A DNA stretch of 64,000 bases from positions 1,184,001 through 1,248,000 of the forward strand of contig NZ_CP077097.1 of NCBI RefSeq assembly GCF_014269225.2, read 5' to 3'. Both the position numbers and the translations under genes were made by a program. Of this stretch, positions 1 to 10,084 are shown in pieces (positions within the stretch are counted from its first letter, which is position 1; every line of letters starts with the position of its first letter). Source of the DNA: Pseudomonas anuradhapurensis. Lineage in GTDB: Bacteria > Pseudomonadota > Gammaproteobacteria > Pseudomonadales > Pseudomonadaceae. A model generated the notes under the pieces. It saw only the letters and a list, made by a program, of their open reading frames with translations. It did not search any database and had not been told where the DNA came from.

Positions 1-218
1 AGCGAAAGAGCCAGGCACGGCCATGCGGGCGCCGGAGCGTTTTGTTGTTGTGCGCGCCAGACTGACGATAGCCCAAGGGGGATAGGGGCGGGGGCGGGCA
101 CTGTTCGGGGTATTGAAGCAGGACCGCAGGGCGTGTCAGTGGGGCGGACTGGCCGTGGAGCGCCGAGTGCGGATAGCAGGCGGGACGGCTAGGCTGGGTA
201 AGCGTGGCCCGAGTATAG
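1..218. other. intergenic / no gene supported
   Basis: No reading frame here has a convincing start, ribosome binding site and family resemblance. A minus-strand ATG near base 23 would open a frame running off the left edge, but it has no Shine-Dalgarno and I do not recognise its few residues. The segment is best read as sequence downstream of the CorC-like gene. Confidence 0.4.
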
Positions 219-1418
219 CTAGCGGGTCACGGTCCATACCAGTACCTTGCTGGCACAATTGTCCTCTGTTTCGAGGATTTCCAGGCGATAGCGGCCGATC
301 TTCAGGCAAACGGCGCTTTCCGGGATGCTTTCCAGCGCTTCGGTGACCAGCCCGTTGAGGGTTTTCGGCCCGCCGTCGCAGGGCAGGTGCCAGCCCAGGG
401 TGCGATTGATTTCGCGCAGCGAAGCGGTGCCGTCGATGACGAAGGTGCCATCTGGCTGCGGGTGGACGTGGGGGTTGTCCAGGGTGTGCTCGTCCTCGAA
501 TTCGCCAACGATTTCCTCGAGGATATCTTCCAGGGTGACGATGCCCAGTACTTCACCGTACTCGTCCACCACCACGCCCAGGCGGCGTTGCTGTTTGTGG
601 AAGTTCAACAGCTGCATCTGCAGGGGCGTGCTTTCCGGCACGAAATAGGGCTCGTAGCAGGCGCTGTGGAGTTTCTCCAGGGTCAGCTCGGCCTTGGGCA
701 GCAGGTGGCTGATCAGCTTGGTGTTGAGGATCGCTTCAACCTGGTTGATGTCGCTGTGGTACACCGGCAGGCGGGTGTGGCGGCTGACGATCAGTTGCTC
801 GATGATGCGCTCGATCGGATCGTCGAGGTTGATGCCGTCCACTTCGTTGCGCGGCACCAGAATGTCGTTGACGGTGATCTTGTCCAGTGATTGCAGGCCG
901 TCGAGCAGGCCATGGCGCGGCGCTTCGTGCTCGTCGTCCTCATCGAAGTCATCCGCTTCCGGCGGATGCACGGCCACAGCCGTGGGTTGCACGCGGAATG
1001 GGCGCAGGATCAACCTGGCAATGCCATCCAGCAGGCAGGCCAGTGGTTGCAACAGGGTCAGCGGCACTTTCAGCAGGCTGACACCGAGGCTGACCAAGGC
1101 CTGCGGGTTGCGCCGCGCCAGGCGTCGTGGCAGGTACTCGGCGAACACCAGCAAGCTGAGGGTGGCGGCCAGGCCGGCCAGCCAGAAACCGTGCTCGCCA
1201 CTGTGGCGCTGGCCGATCAGGCAGGCCAGGCCCAGCACCAGCAACTTGCCCAGGCTGGCACACAGCACCAGGGCCTGGGCGGGCAGCGCGGGGCTGTCCT
1301 CGCCGGTGCGCGCACCATTGAGCAGCTGGCGGGCGGCATCCACGGCGGTGAACAGTGCCGACCACAACAGCGCCAGTGCCAGGGTGCCGAATAGCGGTGC
1401 GTACGGCAGGGTATCCAT
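219..1418 (-). CDS. HlyC/CorC family CBS-domain membrane protein (YfjD/CorB-like)
   Basis: The 399-residue protein has hydrophobic segments in the first ~135 residues (DUF21/CNNM-type membrane domain), then an acidic stretch (EADDFDEDDEHE, ~154-165), a pair of CBS domains (~180-310, ending VVVDEYGEVLGIVTLEDIL), and a C-terminal CorC/HlyC domain (~330-395). Family members are linked to magnesium/cobalt efflux or resistance; the nucleotide- or Mg-sensing CBS pair would be cytoplasmic. It follows the YpjD-like gene by 9 nt on the same strand, so they are probably cotranscribed. The same two families sit upstream of ffh in E. coli (yfjD, ypjD), which supports the call. Substrate is inferred from the family only. 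Confidence 0.85.
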   Translation of the reverse strand: MDTLPYAPLFGTLALALLWSALFTAVDAARQLLNGARTGEDSPALPAQALVLCASLGKLLVLGLACLIGQRHSGEHGFWLAGLAATLSLLVFAEYLPRRLARRNPQALVSLGVSLLKVPLTLLQPLACLLDGIARLILRPFRVQPTAVAVHPPEADDFDEDDEHEAPRHGLLDGLQSLDKITVNDILVPRNEVDGINLDDPIERIIEQLIVSRHTRLPVYHSDINQVEAILNTKLISHLLPKAELTLEKLHSACYEPYFVPESTPLQMQLLNFHKQQRRLGVVVDEYGEVLGIVTLEDILEEIVGEFEDEHTLDNPHVHPQPDGTFVIDGTASLREINRTLGWHLPCDGGPKTLNGLVTEALESIPESAVCLKIGRYRLEILETEDNCASKVLVWTVTR

Positions 1419-1427
1419 GGGCGGCCG

Positions 1428-2237
1428 TCAGATATGCAGGATGAATTCGCGAACCAGCTTGCTGCCGAAATAGGCCAGCATCAGCAGGCAGAAACCGGCC
1501 AGCGTCCAGCGGATGGCCTTGTGGCCACGCCAGCCCAGGCGGGTACGGCCCCACAGCAGCACGCTGAACACCACCCAGGCGACACAGGCCAGCAAGGTCT
1601 TGTGCACCAGGTGCTGGGCGAACAGGTTGTCGAGGAACAGCCAGCCGGAGATCAGCGACAGCGACAGCAGGCACCAGCCGGCCCAGAGGAAGCCGAACAG
1701 CAGGCTTTCCATGGTTTGCAGGGGCGGGAAGTTGCGGATCAGCCCGGACGGGTGCTTGTTTTTCAACTGGCGGTCCTGCAGCAGCAACAGCAGCGCCTGG
1801 AACACCGCGATGGTGAACAGGCCGTAGGCCAGGATCGACAGCAGGATATGCGCGAGGATGCCCGGTTCCTCGTTGATCAGCGGCACCGTGCCGGGGGGCG
1901 CGAACTGCGCCAGCAGCGCGGTCACCGCGCCCAGCGGGAACAGCAGCACCAGCAGGTTTTCCACTGGTATGCGCAGGCAGGCCAGCAGGGTCAGGGCGAT
2001 GACTGCCACGGCGATCAGGCTGGCGGCGCTGAAGAAGTCCAGGCTCAGGCCCAGCGGAGTGATCAGCTGGAAGAACAGCGCGCCGCCCTGGGCGAGCACC
2101 GCGAAGGCGCCCAGCAGGGCGAGCAGGCGCTTGTCGGCCTTGCGGTTGCGGGCCAGGAACGAGCCCTGGTAGATGGCCGCAGCTATATAGAGGACGGCGG
2201 CGATCAGGTTGGGGATGAGGCTGGGTGAGGAGAACAT
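1428..2237 (-). CDS. ypjD: CcsA/YpjD-like inner-membrane protein (cytochrome c assembly family)
   Basis: The 269-residue protein is almost entirely hydrophobic, with about eight predicted membrane helices. It carries the CcsA/CcmC-type core, including the conserved run WAGWCLLSLSLISGWLF and histidines in loops (HILLSILAY, QHLVHKTLLA). The family is named for cytochrome c assembly, but YpjD proteins beside ffh have no proven haem-handling role. The start is the ATG at 2235-2237. It is divergent from ffh and 9 nt upstream of the CorC-like gene. Confidence 0.8.
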   Translation of the reverse strand: MFSSPSLIPNLIAAVLYIAAAIYQGSFLARNRKADKRLLALLGAFAVLAQGGALFFQLITPLGLSLDFFSAASLIAVAVIALTLLACLRIPVENLLVLLFPLGAVTALLAQFAPPGTVPLINEEPGILAHILLSILAYGLFTIAVFQALLLLLQDRQLKNKHPSGLIRNFPPLQTMESLLFGFLWAGWCLLSLSLISGWLFLDNLFAQHLVHKTLLACVAWVVFSVLLWGRTRLGWRGHKAIRWTLAGFCLLMLAYFGSKLVREFILHI

Positions 2238-2317
2238 AAGTCCTGGGTGGCGAGCCTTAAAGAGACGGAGTTTGGCATAGATCGCGCTGGTCTAGGAAGA
2301 CTGGCAGACCGCGGTGC

Positions 2318-2409
2318 GGCTTTCGCGGCTGAACCCGCTCTTACAGGTGCGGCGCCGGTCTTGAACGTGGTGCAGACCCTGTGGGAGCGGGTTCACCCGC
2401 GAAGAGGCC
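2318..2409. repeat. REP pair, family A (divergent copy)
   Basis: Left arm 2318-2347 (GGCTTTCGCGGCTGAACCCG...) and right arm 2378-2409 (CCTGTGGGAGCGGGTTCACC...) are inverted copies of the putida-type REP consensus, with several mismatches. The same element recurs at 22.7, 36.4, 37.9 and 40.5 kb. Confidence 0.75.
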
Positions 2410-2470
2410 GGCACAGCCACCGAATATCTATCAGGCCGCCAGCAAGGTGTGCGCCGCCGCCGCACTTCGC

Positions 2471-2476
2471 TATAAT
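2471..2476 (+). promoter_or_regulatory. putative -10 box for ffh
   Basis: A perfect TATAAT hexamer lies 84 nt upstream of the ffh start. The hexamer 17 nt further upstream is a poor match to TTGACA, so the -35 is weak or absent. Confidence 0.4.
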
Positions 2477-2560
2477 CGCCGCCTTGCTGTGCCTGGCGGG
2501 TATGCATTCCCCCTGGGCGCCTGACAAACCTCGGCTTTTACTGGGCCTGAAAGGATCACC

Positions 2561-3937
<1,377 letters not shown>

Positions 3938-4069
3938 CCCCTATTCCGGGTGCCTGCCGTTTGTCCGGCCGGCGCCCTGAACCCCCGCCTTGGTGGGGCA
4001 ACGGCCGCGAATTTTGCGGCGCAACCGGCGAATCTGGACGGCAGGGCGGGGCCTTGCCGAAAAAGTCAT

Positions 4070-4098
4070 TTGCAAATGTCCGTGTATTCCCCGAGAAT
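4070..4098 (+). promoter_or_regulatory. possible rpsP operon promoter
   Basis: TTGCAA (4070-4075), a 17-nt spacer and GAGAAT (4093-4098) lie ~100 nt before rpsP, downstream of two small GC hairpins (about 3983-3998 and 4004-4020) that follow ffh. The hairpins lack a T tract. This is a pattern match only. Confidence 0.3.
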
Positions 4099-4196
4099 AT
4101 GCGGCCTTTTGGGCACCCGTGTGCCTATTTGGCATTCAGATTTGCAGTACCAGCTGCTGTATCAACTGCAGCACCGACTATAGGAACGATGTTCAC

Positions 4197-4448
4197 ATGG
4201 TAACCATTCGTCTGGCCCGTGGCGGCTCGAAAAAGCGCCCATTCTACCACCTGACCGTGACCAACTCGCGTAACGCCCGTGACGGCCGTTTCGTTGAGCG
4301 CGTAGGTTTCTTCAACCCGATCGCTGCTGGCGCCGAAGTCAAGCTGTCGGTCAACCAAGAGCGCGTCAACTACTGGCTGAGCCAGGGTGCACAGCCGTCT
4401 GAGCGCGTTGCTCAGCTGCTGAAGGACGCTGCCAAGGCTGCTGCCTGA
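4197..4448 (+). CDS. rpsP: 30S ribosomal protein bS16
   Basis: The 83-residue protein begins [20 protein letters not shown], the hallmark of bS16, with the conserved [10 protein letters not shown] core. It binds 16S rRNA in the body of the 30S subunit and is needed for assembly. The start was chosen at this conserved N-terminus, not at the longer upstream frame, which runs into unrelated leader sequence. It is first in the rpsP-rimM-trmD-rplS operon; rimM starts 5 nt after its stop. Confidence 0.97.
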   Translation: MVTIRLARGGSKKRPFYHLTVTNSRNARDGRFVERVGFFNPIAAGAEVKLSVNQERVNYWLSQGAQPSERVAQLLKDAAKAAA

Positions 4449-4453
4449 GCAGT

Positions 4454-4990
4454 ATGAACGCGACGCCAGAAAAGGCTGACGACCTCATCGTCGTTGGCAA
4501 GATTTTTTCGGTTCACGGCGTTCGCGGCGAGGTGAAGGTGTATTCCTTTACCGATCCGATTGAAAACCTGTTGGATTATCCGCGCTGGACGCTTCGGCAC
4601 GAAGGCAAGGTAAAGCAGGTCGAGCTGGTCAACGGTCGTGGCTCCCAAAAGGGCCTGGTCGTGAAACTGAAAGGCCTCGATGACCGTGATGAAGCTCGTC
4701 TTCTGAGTGGTTACGAAATCTGCATTCCGCGGAGCCTTTTGCCCAGCCTGGCGGCCGACGAGTACTACTGGTACCAGTTGGTAGGCCTGAAGGTCATCAA
4801 CCAGGACGAACAGCTGTTCGGCAAGGTCGATCACCTGCTGGAGACCGGTGCGAACGATGTCATGGTGGTCAAGCCCTGCGCAGGCAGCCTGGATGATCGC
4901 GAGCGTCTGTTGCCCTATACGGCGCAATGCGTGCTCGATATCGACCTGGAAGCAGGCGTGATGCGGGTTGAGTGGGACGCGGACTTCTAG
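4454..4990 (+). CDS. rimM: 16S rRNA-processing protein RimM
   Basis: The 178-residue protein has an N-terminal RimM barrel (VVGKIFSVHGVRGEVKVYSF) and a C-terminal PRC-barrel region (DEYYWYQLVGLKVI...LLPYTAQCVLDIDLEAGVM). It helps maturation of the 30S head and binds ribosomal protein uS19. It lies 5 nt after rpsP and 3 nt before trmD, so translation is probably coupled. Confidence 0.97.
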   Translation: MNATPEKADDLIVVGKIFSVHGVRGEVKVYSFTDPIENLLDYPRWTLRHEGKVKQVELVNGRGSQKGLVVKLKGLDDRDEARLLSGYEICIPRSLLPSLAADEYYWYQLVGLKVINQDEQLFGKVDHLLETGANDVMVVKPCAGSLDDRERLLPYTAQCVLDIDLEAGVMRVEWDADF

Positions 4991-4993
4991 ACG

Positions 4994-5746
4994 ATGGGTA
5001 ACCTTCGCGTAGACGTCATCACGTTGTTCCCCGAGATGTTCTCGGCCATCACGGAGTACGGCATTACCAGCCGCGCGGTGAAACAGGGGTTGCTTCAGGT
5101 GACTTGCTGGAACCCGCGGGACTACACCACAGATCGTCACCACACGGTGGATGATCGGCCGTTTGGCGGTGGTCCGGGCATGGTGATGAAAATCAAGCCT
5201 CTGGAAGACGCCCTGGTTAGCGCCAGGCAGGCGACCGGAGCAGCGGCGAAGGTGATCTACCTTTCGCCACAAGGCCGCAAGCTGACACAGCAGGCGGTCA
5301 AAGGCCTGGCCGAACAGGAATCGTTGATCCTGATCGCCGGTCGTTATGAAGGCATCGACGAGCGCTTTATCGAGGCTCATGTCGATGAGGAGTGGTCGAT
5401 TGGCGACTATGTGCTTTCCGGTGGCGAGCTGCCGGCCATGGTACTGATCGATGCGGTTACACGGCTGCTGCCCGGAGCTTTAGGGCATGTGGACTCGGCG
5501 GAAGAAGATTCCTTCACCGACGGTCTGCTCGACTGCCCGCACTACACCCGACCTGAGGTGTATGCGGATCAGCGTGTTCCCGACGTGTTGCTAAGTGGCA
5601 ACCATGCACACATCCGGCGTTGGAGAATGAAGCAGTCCCTTGGTAGGACCTTCGAACGACGCGCCGATCTTCTGGAAAGTCGCTCGCTTTCTGGAGAAGA
5701 GAAGAAGCTGCTCGAGGAATATCTCCGCGAGCGGGACGATAGTTAA
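4994..5746 (+). CDS. trmD: tRNA (guanine-N1-)-methyltransferase TrmD
   Basis: This 250-residue SPOUT-fold enzyme methylates G37 of tRNAs from S-adenosylmethionine, which prevents +1 frameshifting. Visible signatures are VITLFPEMF at the N-terminus, the [12 protein letters not shown] loop, and the knotted cofactor site GRYEGIDER...[16 protein letters not shown]. Length is typical. It is the third gene of the rpsP operon, followed after 42 nt by rplS with a good Shine-Dalgarno (TAGGAG). Confidence 0.98.
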   Translation: MGNLRVDVITLFPEMFSAITEYGITSRAVKQGLLQVTCWNPRDYTTDRHHTVDDRPFGGGPGMVMKIKPLEDALVSARQATGAAAKVIYLSPQGRKLTQQAVKGLAEQESLILIAGRYEGIDERFIEAHVDEEWSIGDYVLSGGELPAMVLIDAVTRLLPGALGHVDSAEEDSFTDGLLDCPHYTRPEVYADQRVPDVLLSGNHAHIRRWRMKQSLGRTFERRADLLESRSLSGEEKKLLEEYLRERDDS

Positions 5747-5788
5747 ACGTATCGATGGTGGATCGCGTATCCATCTTAGGAGCACAGC

Positions 5789-6139
5789 ATGACCAACAAG
5801 ATCATCCAGCAGCTCGAAGCCGAGCAGATGAGCAAGGAAATCCCGACCTTCGCACCAGGCGACACCGTTGTCGTCCAGGTTAAAGTGAAGGAAGGTGAGC
5901 GTTCCCGTCTGCAGGCGTTCGAAGGCGTCGTTATCGCCAAGCGTAACCGCGGTCTGAACAGCGCCTTCACCGTGCGCAAGATCTCCAGCGGCGTTGGCGT
6001 AGAGCGTACCTTCCAGACCTACAGCCCGCAGATCGACAGCCTGGCCGTGAAACGTCGTGGTGACGTGCGTAAAGCCAAGCTGTACTACCTGCGCGACCTG
6101 TCCGGCAAAGCCGCTCGCATCAAGGAAAAACTGTCCTGA
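5789..6139 (+). CDS. rplS: 50S ribosomal protein bL19
   Basis: The 116-residue protein shows the bL19 signatures [36 protein letters not shown] and [17 protein letters not shown]. It sits at the 30S-50S interface of the ribosome. It is the last gene of the operon and is followed by a rho-independent terminator 37 nt after its stop. Confidence 0.98.
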   Translation: MTNKIIQQLEAEQMSKEIPTFAPGDTVVVQVKVKEGERSRLQAFEGVVIAKRNRGLNSAFTVRKISSGVGVERTFQTYSPQIDSLAVKRRGDVRKAKLYYLRDLSGKAARIKEKLS

Positions 6140-6175
6140 GTGCAGTTTGCCCGGTGGCCGCGGCCGCCTAGCGAG

Positions 6176-6203
6176 AAAAAAGCAGCCTTCGGGCTGCTTT
6201 TTT
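6176..6203 (+). terminator. rho-independent terminator after rplS
   Basis: AAAAAAGCAGCC, a TTCG tetraloop and GGCTGCTTTTTT form a near-ideal intrinsic terminator. It closes the rpsP operon just before the thioesterase gene. Confidence 0.92.
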
Positions 6204-6232
6204 GCGTTTTGAAACCCGTAGATGTGATTGTC

Positions 6233-6640
6233 ATGACCCCCCGAGACCAGGAAATCCAGCGCCGCACCGAACTGTCGGTGACCCGCGTGACCAAGGCGGT
6301 GTTCCCCAACACCACCAACCACCACAACACCTTGTTCGGCGGCACTGCCCTGGCGTGGATGGACGAAGTGTCGTTCATCGCCGCCACGCGCTTCTGCCGT
6401 CTGCCACTGGTGACCGTGTCCACCGACCGTATCGACTTCAAGCACCCGATCCCGGCAGGTTCGATCGTCGAACTGGTGGGTTCGGTGATCAAGGTCGGCA
6501 ATACCAGCTTGCAGGTGCAGGTGGATGTGTTCGTCGAGAACATGTACCTGGACGGACGCGAGCGGGCGATTCATGGGGTATTCAGCTTCGTCGCCATCGA
6601 CGAGGACAAGCGCCCGGTGCCGGTCTTGCCTCAGGTTTGA
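6233..6640 (+). CDS. acyl-CoA thioesterase, hotdog fold (YciA/Acot type)
   Basis: The 135-residue protein carries the acyl-CoA thioesterase signature NHHNTLFGGTALAWMDEVSF, then FKHPIPAGSIVELVGSVIKVG. Members hydrolyse acyl-CoAs to free acids and CoA in the cytoplasm. The start is the ATG of MTPRDQEIQRR; the open frame extends further upstream but would run through the rplS terminator. The gene therefore begins only 30 nt after that terminator and must have its own promoter or rely on read-through. Substrate chain length cannot be read from the sequence. Confidence 0.88.
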   Translation: MTPRDQEIQRRTELSVTRVTKAVFPNTTNHHNTLFGGTALAWMDEVSFIAATRFCRLPLVTVSTDRIDFKHPIPAGSIVELVGSVIKVGNTSLQVQVDVFVENMYLDGRERAIHGVFSFVAIDEDKRPVPVLPQV

Positions 6641-6663
6641 GCACATCCTGGGCCTGACCTGGG

Positions 6664-6784
6664 CCTTGTAGGAGCGGCCTTGTGTCGCGATGGGCTGCGC
6701 AGCAGCCCCCAGGATTTTCCGCAGCGCTGTACCATCTGGGGGCCGCTGCGCAGCCCATCGCGACACAAGGTCGCTCCTACAAGG
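6664..6784. repeat. REP inverted repeat, family B (47-bp arms)
   Basis: Left arm 6664-6710 (CCTTGTAGGAGCGGCC...) and right arm 6738-6784 (...GGTCGCTCCTACAAGG) match at 45 of 47 positions, separated by a 27-nt loop. It fills most of the gap between the thioesterase gene and xerD. Relatives lie at 33.5 and 51.4 kb. Confidence 0.9.
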
Positions 6785-6847
6785 CCCGCGACAACGGGCT
6801 GGATGCTGTGAAACACTAGCCCTATCTCAAGCATCCAGCAGCCCCGC

Positions 6848-7744
6848 ATGCCCGCCCTCGACCACCCCCTGATCGACCAGTTCCTCGACGCCCTGTGGCT
6901 TGAAAAAGGCCTGTCCGACAACACCCGCGTGTCCTACCGCAGCGACCTGGCCCTGTTCAACGGCTGGCTGCAGGAACGTTCCGTCAGCCTGCCCGACGCC
7001 GGCCGCGAGCTGATTCTCGACCACCTGGCCTGGCGCCTCGACCAGGGTTACAAGCCACGCTCCACGGCACGCTTCCTGTCCGGCCTGCGCGGTTTCTTCC
7101 GCTACTTGCTGCGGGAAAAGCTGGTGGCCATCGACCCGACCCTGCAAGTGGACATGCCGCAACTGGGCAAGCCCCTGCCCAAGTCGCTGTCCGAAGCCGA
7201 CGTCGAGGCCTTGCTGCAGGCCCCGGAGCTGGGCGAAGCCATCGGCCAGCGTGACCGCGCCATGCTCGAAGTGCTCTACGCCTGCGGCCTGCGCGTTACC
7301 GAACTGGTCAGCCTGACCCTCGACCAGGTCAACCTGCGCCAGGGCGTGCTGCGGGTAATGGGCAAGGGCAGCAAGGAGCGCTTGGTGCCCATGGGCGAAG
7401 AAGCGGTGGTGTGGCTGCAGCGCTACCTGCGCGATGGCCGCGCCGAACTGCTCAATGGCCGCCCCAGCGACGTGCTGTTCCCCAGTCAGCGTGGCGAGCA
7501 GATGACCCGCCAGACGTTCTGGCACCGCATCAAGCACCACGCCCGGGTGGCCGGCATCGACAAACCCTTGTCGCCGCACACCCTGCGCCATGCCTTCGCC
7601 ACACACTTGCTCAACCACGGCGCCGACCTGCGTGTGGTGCAGATGCTGCTGGGCCACAGCGACCTGTCGACCACGCAGATCTACACCCATGTCGCCAAGG
7701 CCCGCCTGCAGCAGTTGCACGCCCAGCATCACCCGCGTGGATGA
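6848..7744 (+). CDS. xerD: site-specific tyrosine recombinase XerD
   Basis: The 298-residue protein acts with XerC at dif to resolve chromosome dimers. The N-terminal SAM-like DNA-binding domain covers ~1-95. The catalytic domain shows the arginine in ACGLRVTEL, the lysine in GKGSKERLVP, HTLRHAFATHLL (H-x-x-R), and LLGHSDLSTTQIYTHV with the nucleophilic tyrosine. Length matches the family. It precedes dsbC by 153 nt; this xerD-dsbC-hom-thrC order is, from memory, normal in Pseudomonas. Confidence 0.97.
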   Translation: MPALDHPLIDQFLDALWLEKGLSDNTRVSYRSDLALFNGWLQERSVSLPDAGRELILDHLAWRLDQGYKPRSTARFLSGLRGFFRYLLREKLVAIDPTLQVDMPQLGKPLPKSLSEADVEALLQAPELGEAIGQRDRAMLEVLYACGLRVTELVSLTLDQVNLRQGVLRVMGKGSKERLVPMGEEAVVWLQRYLRDGRAELLNGRPSDVLFPSQRGEQMTRQTFWHRIKHHARVAGIDKPLSPHTLRHAFATHLLNHGADLRVVQMLLGHSDLSTTQIYTHVAKARLQQLHAQHHPRG

Positions 7745-7897
7745 ATGTTTTTCATGTTCCGCCGACCGGTCCTTGCAGGGCCCTTCATTGGCAGTGTGAT
7801 GTGGTAGGCTTGAGCGGTTTGCACCAAGGGCCGCATTGTCAGAGCGCATTTTGCGCAGCTGACGCCCTCCGGCCCCTGTCCGCCTTCAGGAGTTCCC

Positions 7898-8641
7898 ATG
7901 CGCGTGACCCAGTTTTTCGCCGCCGCCGCGTTGGCGCTGGCCAGTACCCTTGCCGTTGCCGCGGCAACCGATAGCCCTGCCGGCGCCGAGCAGGCCATCC
8001 GTAAATCATTGCAGAACCTCGAGCTGGAAGTGCCGGTAGAAAGCGTGGCCAGCAGCCCGGTCAGCGGCCTGTATGAAGTCAAGCTGCAGGGTGGTCGCGT
8101 GCTGTATGCCAGCGCTGACGGGCAGTTCGTGATGCAGGGCTACCTGTTCCAGATCCAGGACGGCAAGCCGGTCAACCTGACCGAGAAGGCCGAGCGCCTG
8201 GGTATCGCCAAGCTCATCAACGGCATTCCAGCCGCCGAGATGGTGGTTTATCCTGCCAAGGGCGAGACCAAATCGCACATCACCGTGTTTACCGACACCA
8301 CCTGCCCGTACTGCCACAAGCTGCACGCCGAAGTGCCCGAGCTCAACCGCCGCGGTATCGAAGTGCGTTATGTCGCCTTCCCGCGCCAGGGCCTCGGCTC
8401 GCCGGGTGACCAGCAGTTGCAGGCCGTGTGGTGCTCCAGCGACCGCCGTGCAGCGATGGACAAGATGGTCGAGGGTGAGGAAATCAAGGCTGCCAAGTGC
8501 GCCAACCCGGTCAGCAAGCAGTTCCAACTGGGCCAGTCGATCGGTGTCAACGGCACGCCGGCGATCGTGCTTGAAAGTGGCCAGGTCATTCCGGGCTACC
8601 AGCCGGCACCGCAGGTGGCCAAGCTGGCACTGGCCAAGTAA
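7898..8641 (+). CDS. dsbC: thiol:disulfide interchange protein DsbC
   Basis: The 247-residue periplasmic disulfide isomerase has a signal peptide (residues ~1-22, FAAAALALASTLAVAAA), an N-terminal dimerisation domain, and a thioredoxin fold with the active-site motif CPYC at residues 136-139. A cis-proline loop (NGTPAIVL) is present. A second cysteine pair (WCSSDRRA...AAKCAN) matches the structural pair of the family. The start is preceded by CAGGAG. It lies upstream of hom with an 83-nt gap. Confidence 0.95.
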   Translation: MRVTQFFAAAALALASTLAVAAATDSPAGAEQAIRKSLQNLELEVPVESVASSPVSGLYEVKLQGGRVLYASADGQFVMQGYLFQIQDGKPVNLTEKAERLGIAKLINGIPAAEMVVYPAKGETKSHITVFTDTTCPYCHKLHAEVPELNRRGIEVRYVAFPRQGLGSPGDQQLQAVWCSSDRRAAMDKMVEGEEIKAAKCANPVSKQFQLGQSIGVNGTPAIVLESGQVIPGYQPAPQVAKLALAK

Positions 8642-8724
8642 TCCAATTCAGTGCGCCGTCGTCATGGGGTGACGGCATGTTTCACGGCCGGCAAAGGTGT
8701 CGGCCGTTCAATGGGGAGTTCACA

Positions 8725-10029
8725 GTGAAACCGGTCAAAGTAGGCATCTGTGGGTTGGGGACCGTCGGTGGCGGAACCTTCAATGTACTTCAGCGCAACG
8801 CCGAGGAGATTGCCCGCCGTGCCGGGCGCGGTATTGAAGTGGCACAGATCGCCATGCGCTCGCAGAACCCGAACTGCCAGATTACCGGTACCCCCATTAC
8901 CGCTGACGTGTTCGAAGTTGCCAGCAACCCGGAGATCGACATTGTCATCGAGCTGATCGGTGGCTACACCGTGGCCCGCGACCTGGTGCTCAAGGCCATC
9001 GAAAACGGCAAGCACGTGGTCACCGCCAACAAGGCGCTGATTGCCGTGCACGGCAACGAAATCTTTGCCAAGGCGCGCGAGAAGGGCGTCATCGTCGCCT
9101 TCGAAGCCGCCGTGGCCGGTGGCATTCCGGTGATCAAGGCCATCCGCGAAGGGCTGTCGGCCAACCGCATCAACTGGCTGGCCGGCATCATCAACGGTAC
9201 CGGCAACTTCATCCTTACCGAAATGCGTGAGAAGGGCCGGGCCTTCCCTGACGTTCTGGCCGAAGCCCAGGCGCTGGGTTACGCCGAAGCCGACCCGACC
9301 TTCGACGTCGAAGGCATCGATGCCGCACACAAGCTGACCATCCTCGCCTCGATCGCGTTCGGCATCCCGCTGCAGTTCGACAAGGCCTACACCGAGGGCA
9401 TCACCCAGCTGACCACCGCTGACGTGAACTACGCCGAGGCCCTGGGCTACCGCATCAAGCACCTGGGCGTGGCACGCCGCACCGCCGACGGCATCGAGCT
9501 GCGGGTACACCCGACGCTGATCCCGGCCGACCGCCTGATCGCCAACGTCAATGGCGTGATGAACGCCGTCATGGTCAATGGTGACGCTGCCGGTTCCACC
9601 CTGTACTACGGCGCCGGTGCCGGCATGGAGCCTACCGCTTCGTCGGTGGTCGCTGACCTGGTCGACGTGGTGCGGGCGATGACTTCCGACCCGGAAAACC
9701 GCGTACCGCACCTGGCCTTCCAGCCGGACTCGCTGTCGGCCCACCCGATCCTGCCGATCGAAGCCTGCAAAAGCGCCTACTACCTGCGCATCCAGGCCAA
9801 GGACCACCCGGGCGTACTGGCCCAGGTGGCCAGCATCCTCTCGGCGCGCGGCATCAACATCGAGTCGATCATGCAGAAGGAAGCCGAGGAGCAGGACGGC
9901 CTGGTACCGATGATCCTGCTGACCCATGGTGTGGTCGAGCAGCACATCAACGATGCCATCGTCGCCCTGGAAGCCCTGCAGGACGTGGTCGGCAAGGTCG
10001 TGCGCATTCGCGTCGAACAGCTCAATTAA
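8725..10029 (+). CDS. hom: homoserine dehydrogenase
   Basis: The 434-residue enzyme reduces aspartate semialdehyde to homoserine for threonine and methionine synthesis. It has an NAD(P)-binding motif GICGLGTVGGG at the N-terminus, the catalytic domain (GGIPVIKAIREGL, AGIINGTGNFIL) and a C-terminal ACT domain (HPGVLAQVASILSARGINIE), the usual site of threonine feedback. The start is a GTG preceded by GGGGAG; the longer upstream frame is not conserved. threonine synthase follows after 55 nt, forming a threonine pathway pair. Confidence 0.97.
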   Translation: MKPVKVGICGLGTVGGGTFNVLQRNAEEIARRAGRGIEVAQIAMRSQNPNCQITGTPITADVFEVASNPEIDIVIELIGGYTVARDLVLKAIENGKHVVTANKALIAVHGNEIFAKAREKGVIVAFEAAVAGGIPVIKAIREGLSANRINWLAGIINGTGNFILTEMREKGRAFPDVLAEAQALGYAEADPTFDVEGIDAAHKLTILASIAFGIPLQFDKAYTEGITQLTTADVNYAEALGYRIKHLGVARRTADGIELRVHPTLIPADRLIANVNGVMNAVMVNGDAAGSTLYYGAGAGMEPTASSVVADLVDVVRAMTSDPENRVPHLAFQPDSLSAHPILPIEACKSAYYLRIQAKDHPGVLAQVASILSARGINIESIMQKEAEEQDGLVPMILLTHGVVEQHINDAIVALEALQDVVGKVVRIRVEQLN

Positions 10030-10084
10030 TTTTGCCGTCGGGCCGCCTGCGCGGCTCCGGCCCCAGTATCGAAGGTTTGCACCC

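Larger units (their letters stand above)
2238..2560. other. divergent intergenic region ypjD-ffh
   Basis: This 323-nt gap holds a REP-type inverted repeat (2318-2409) and a perfect TATAAT box at 2471-2476 that would serve ffh. The many short frames in it are not supported as genes. Confidence 0.6.

Noticed and set aside
9926..10084. Extended threonine synthase start inside hom
   Set aside because: Conserved protein begins MRYISTRGQAP at 10085; the upstream codons are a shadow of the hom ACT domain.
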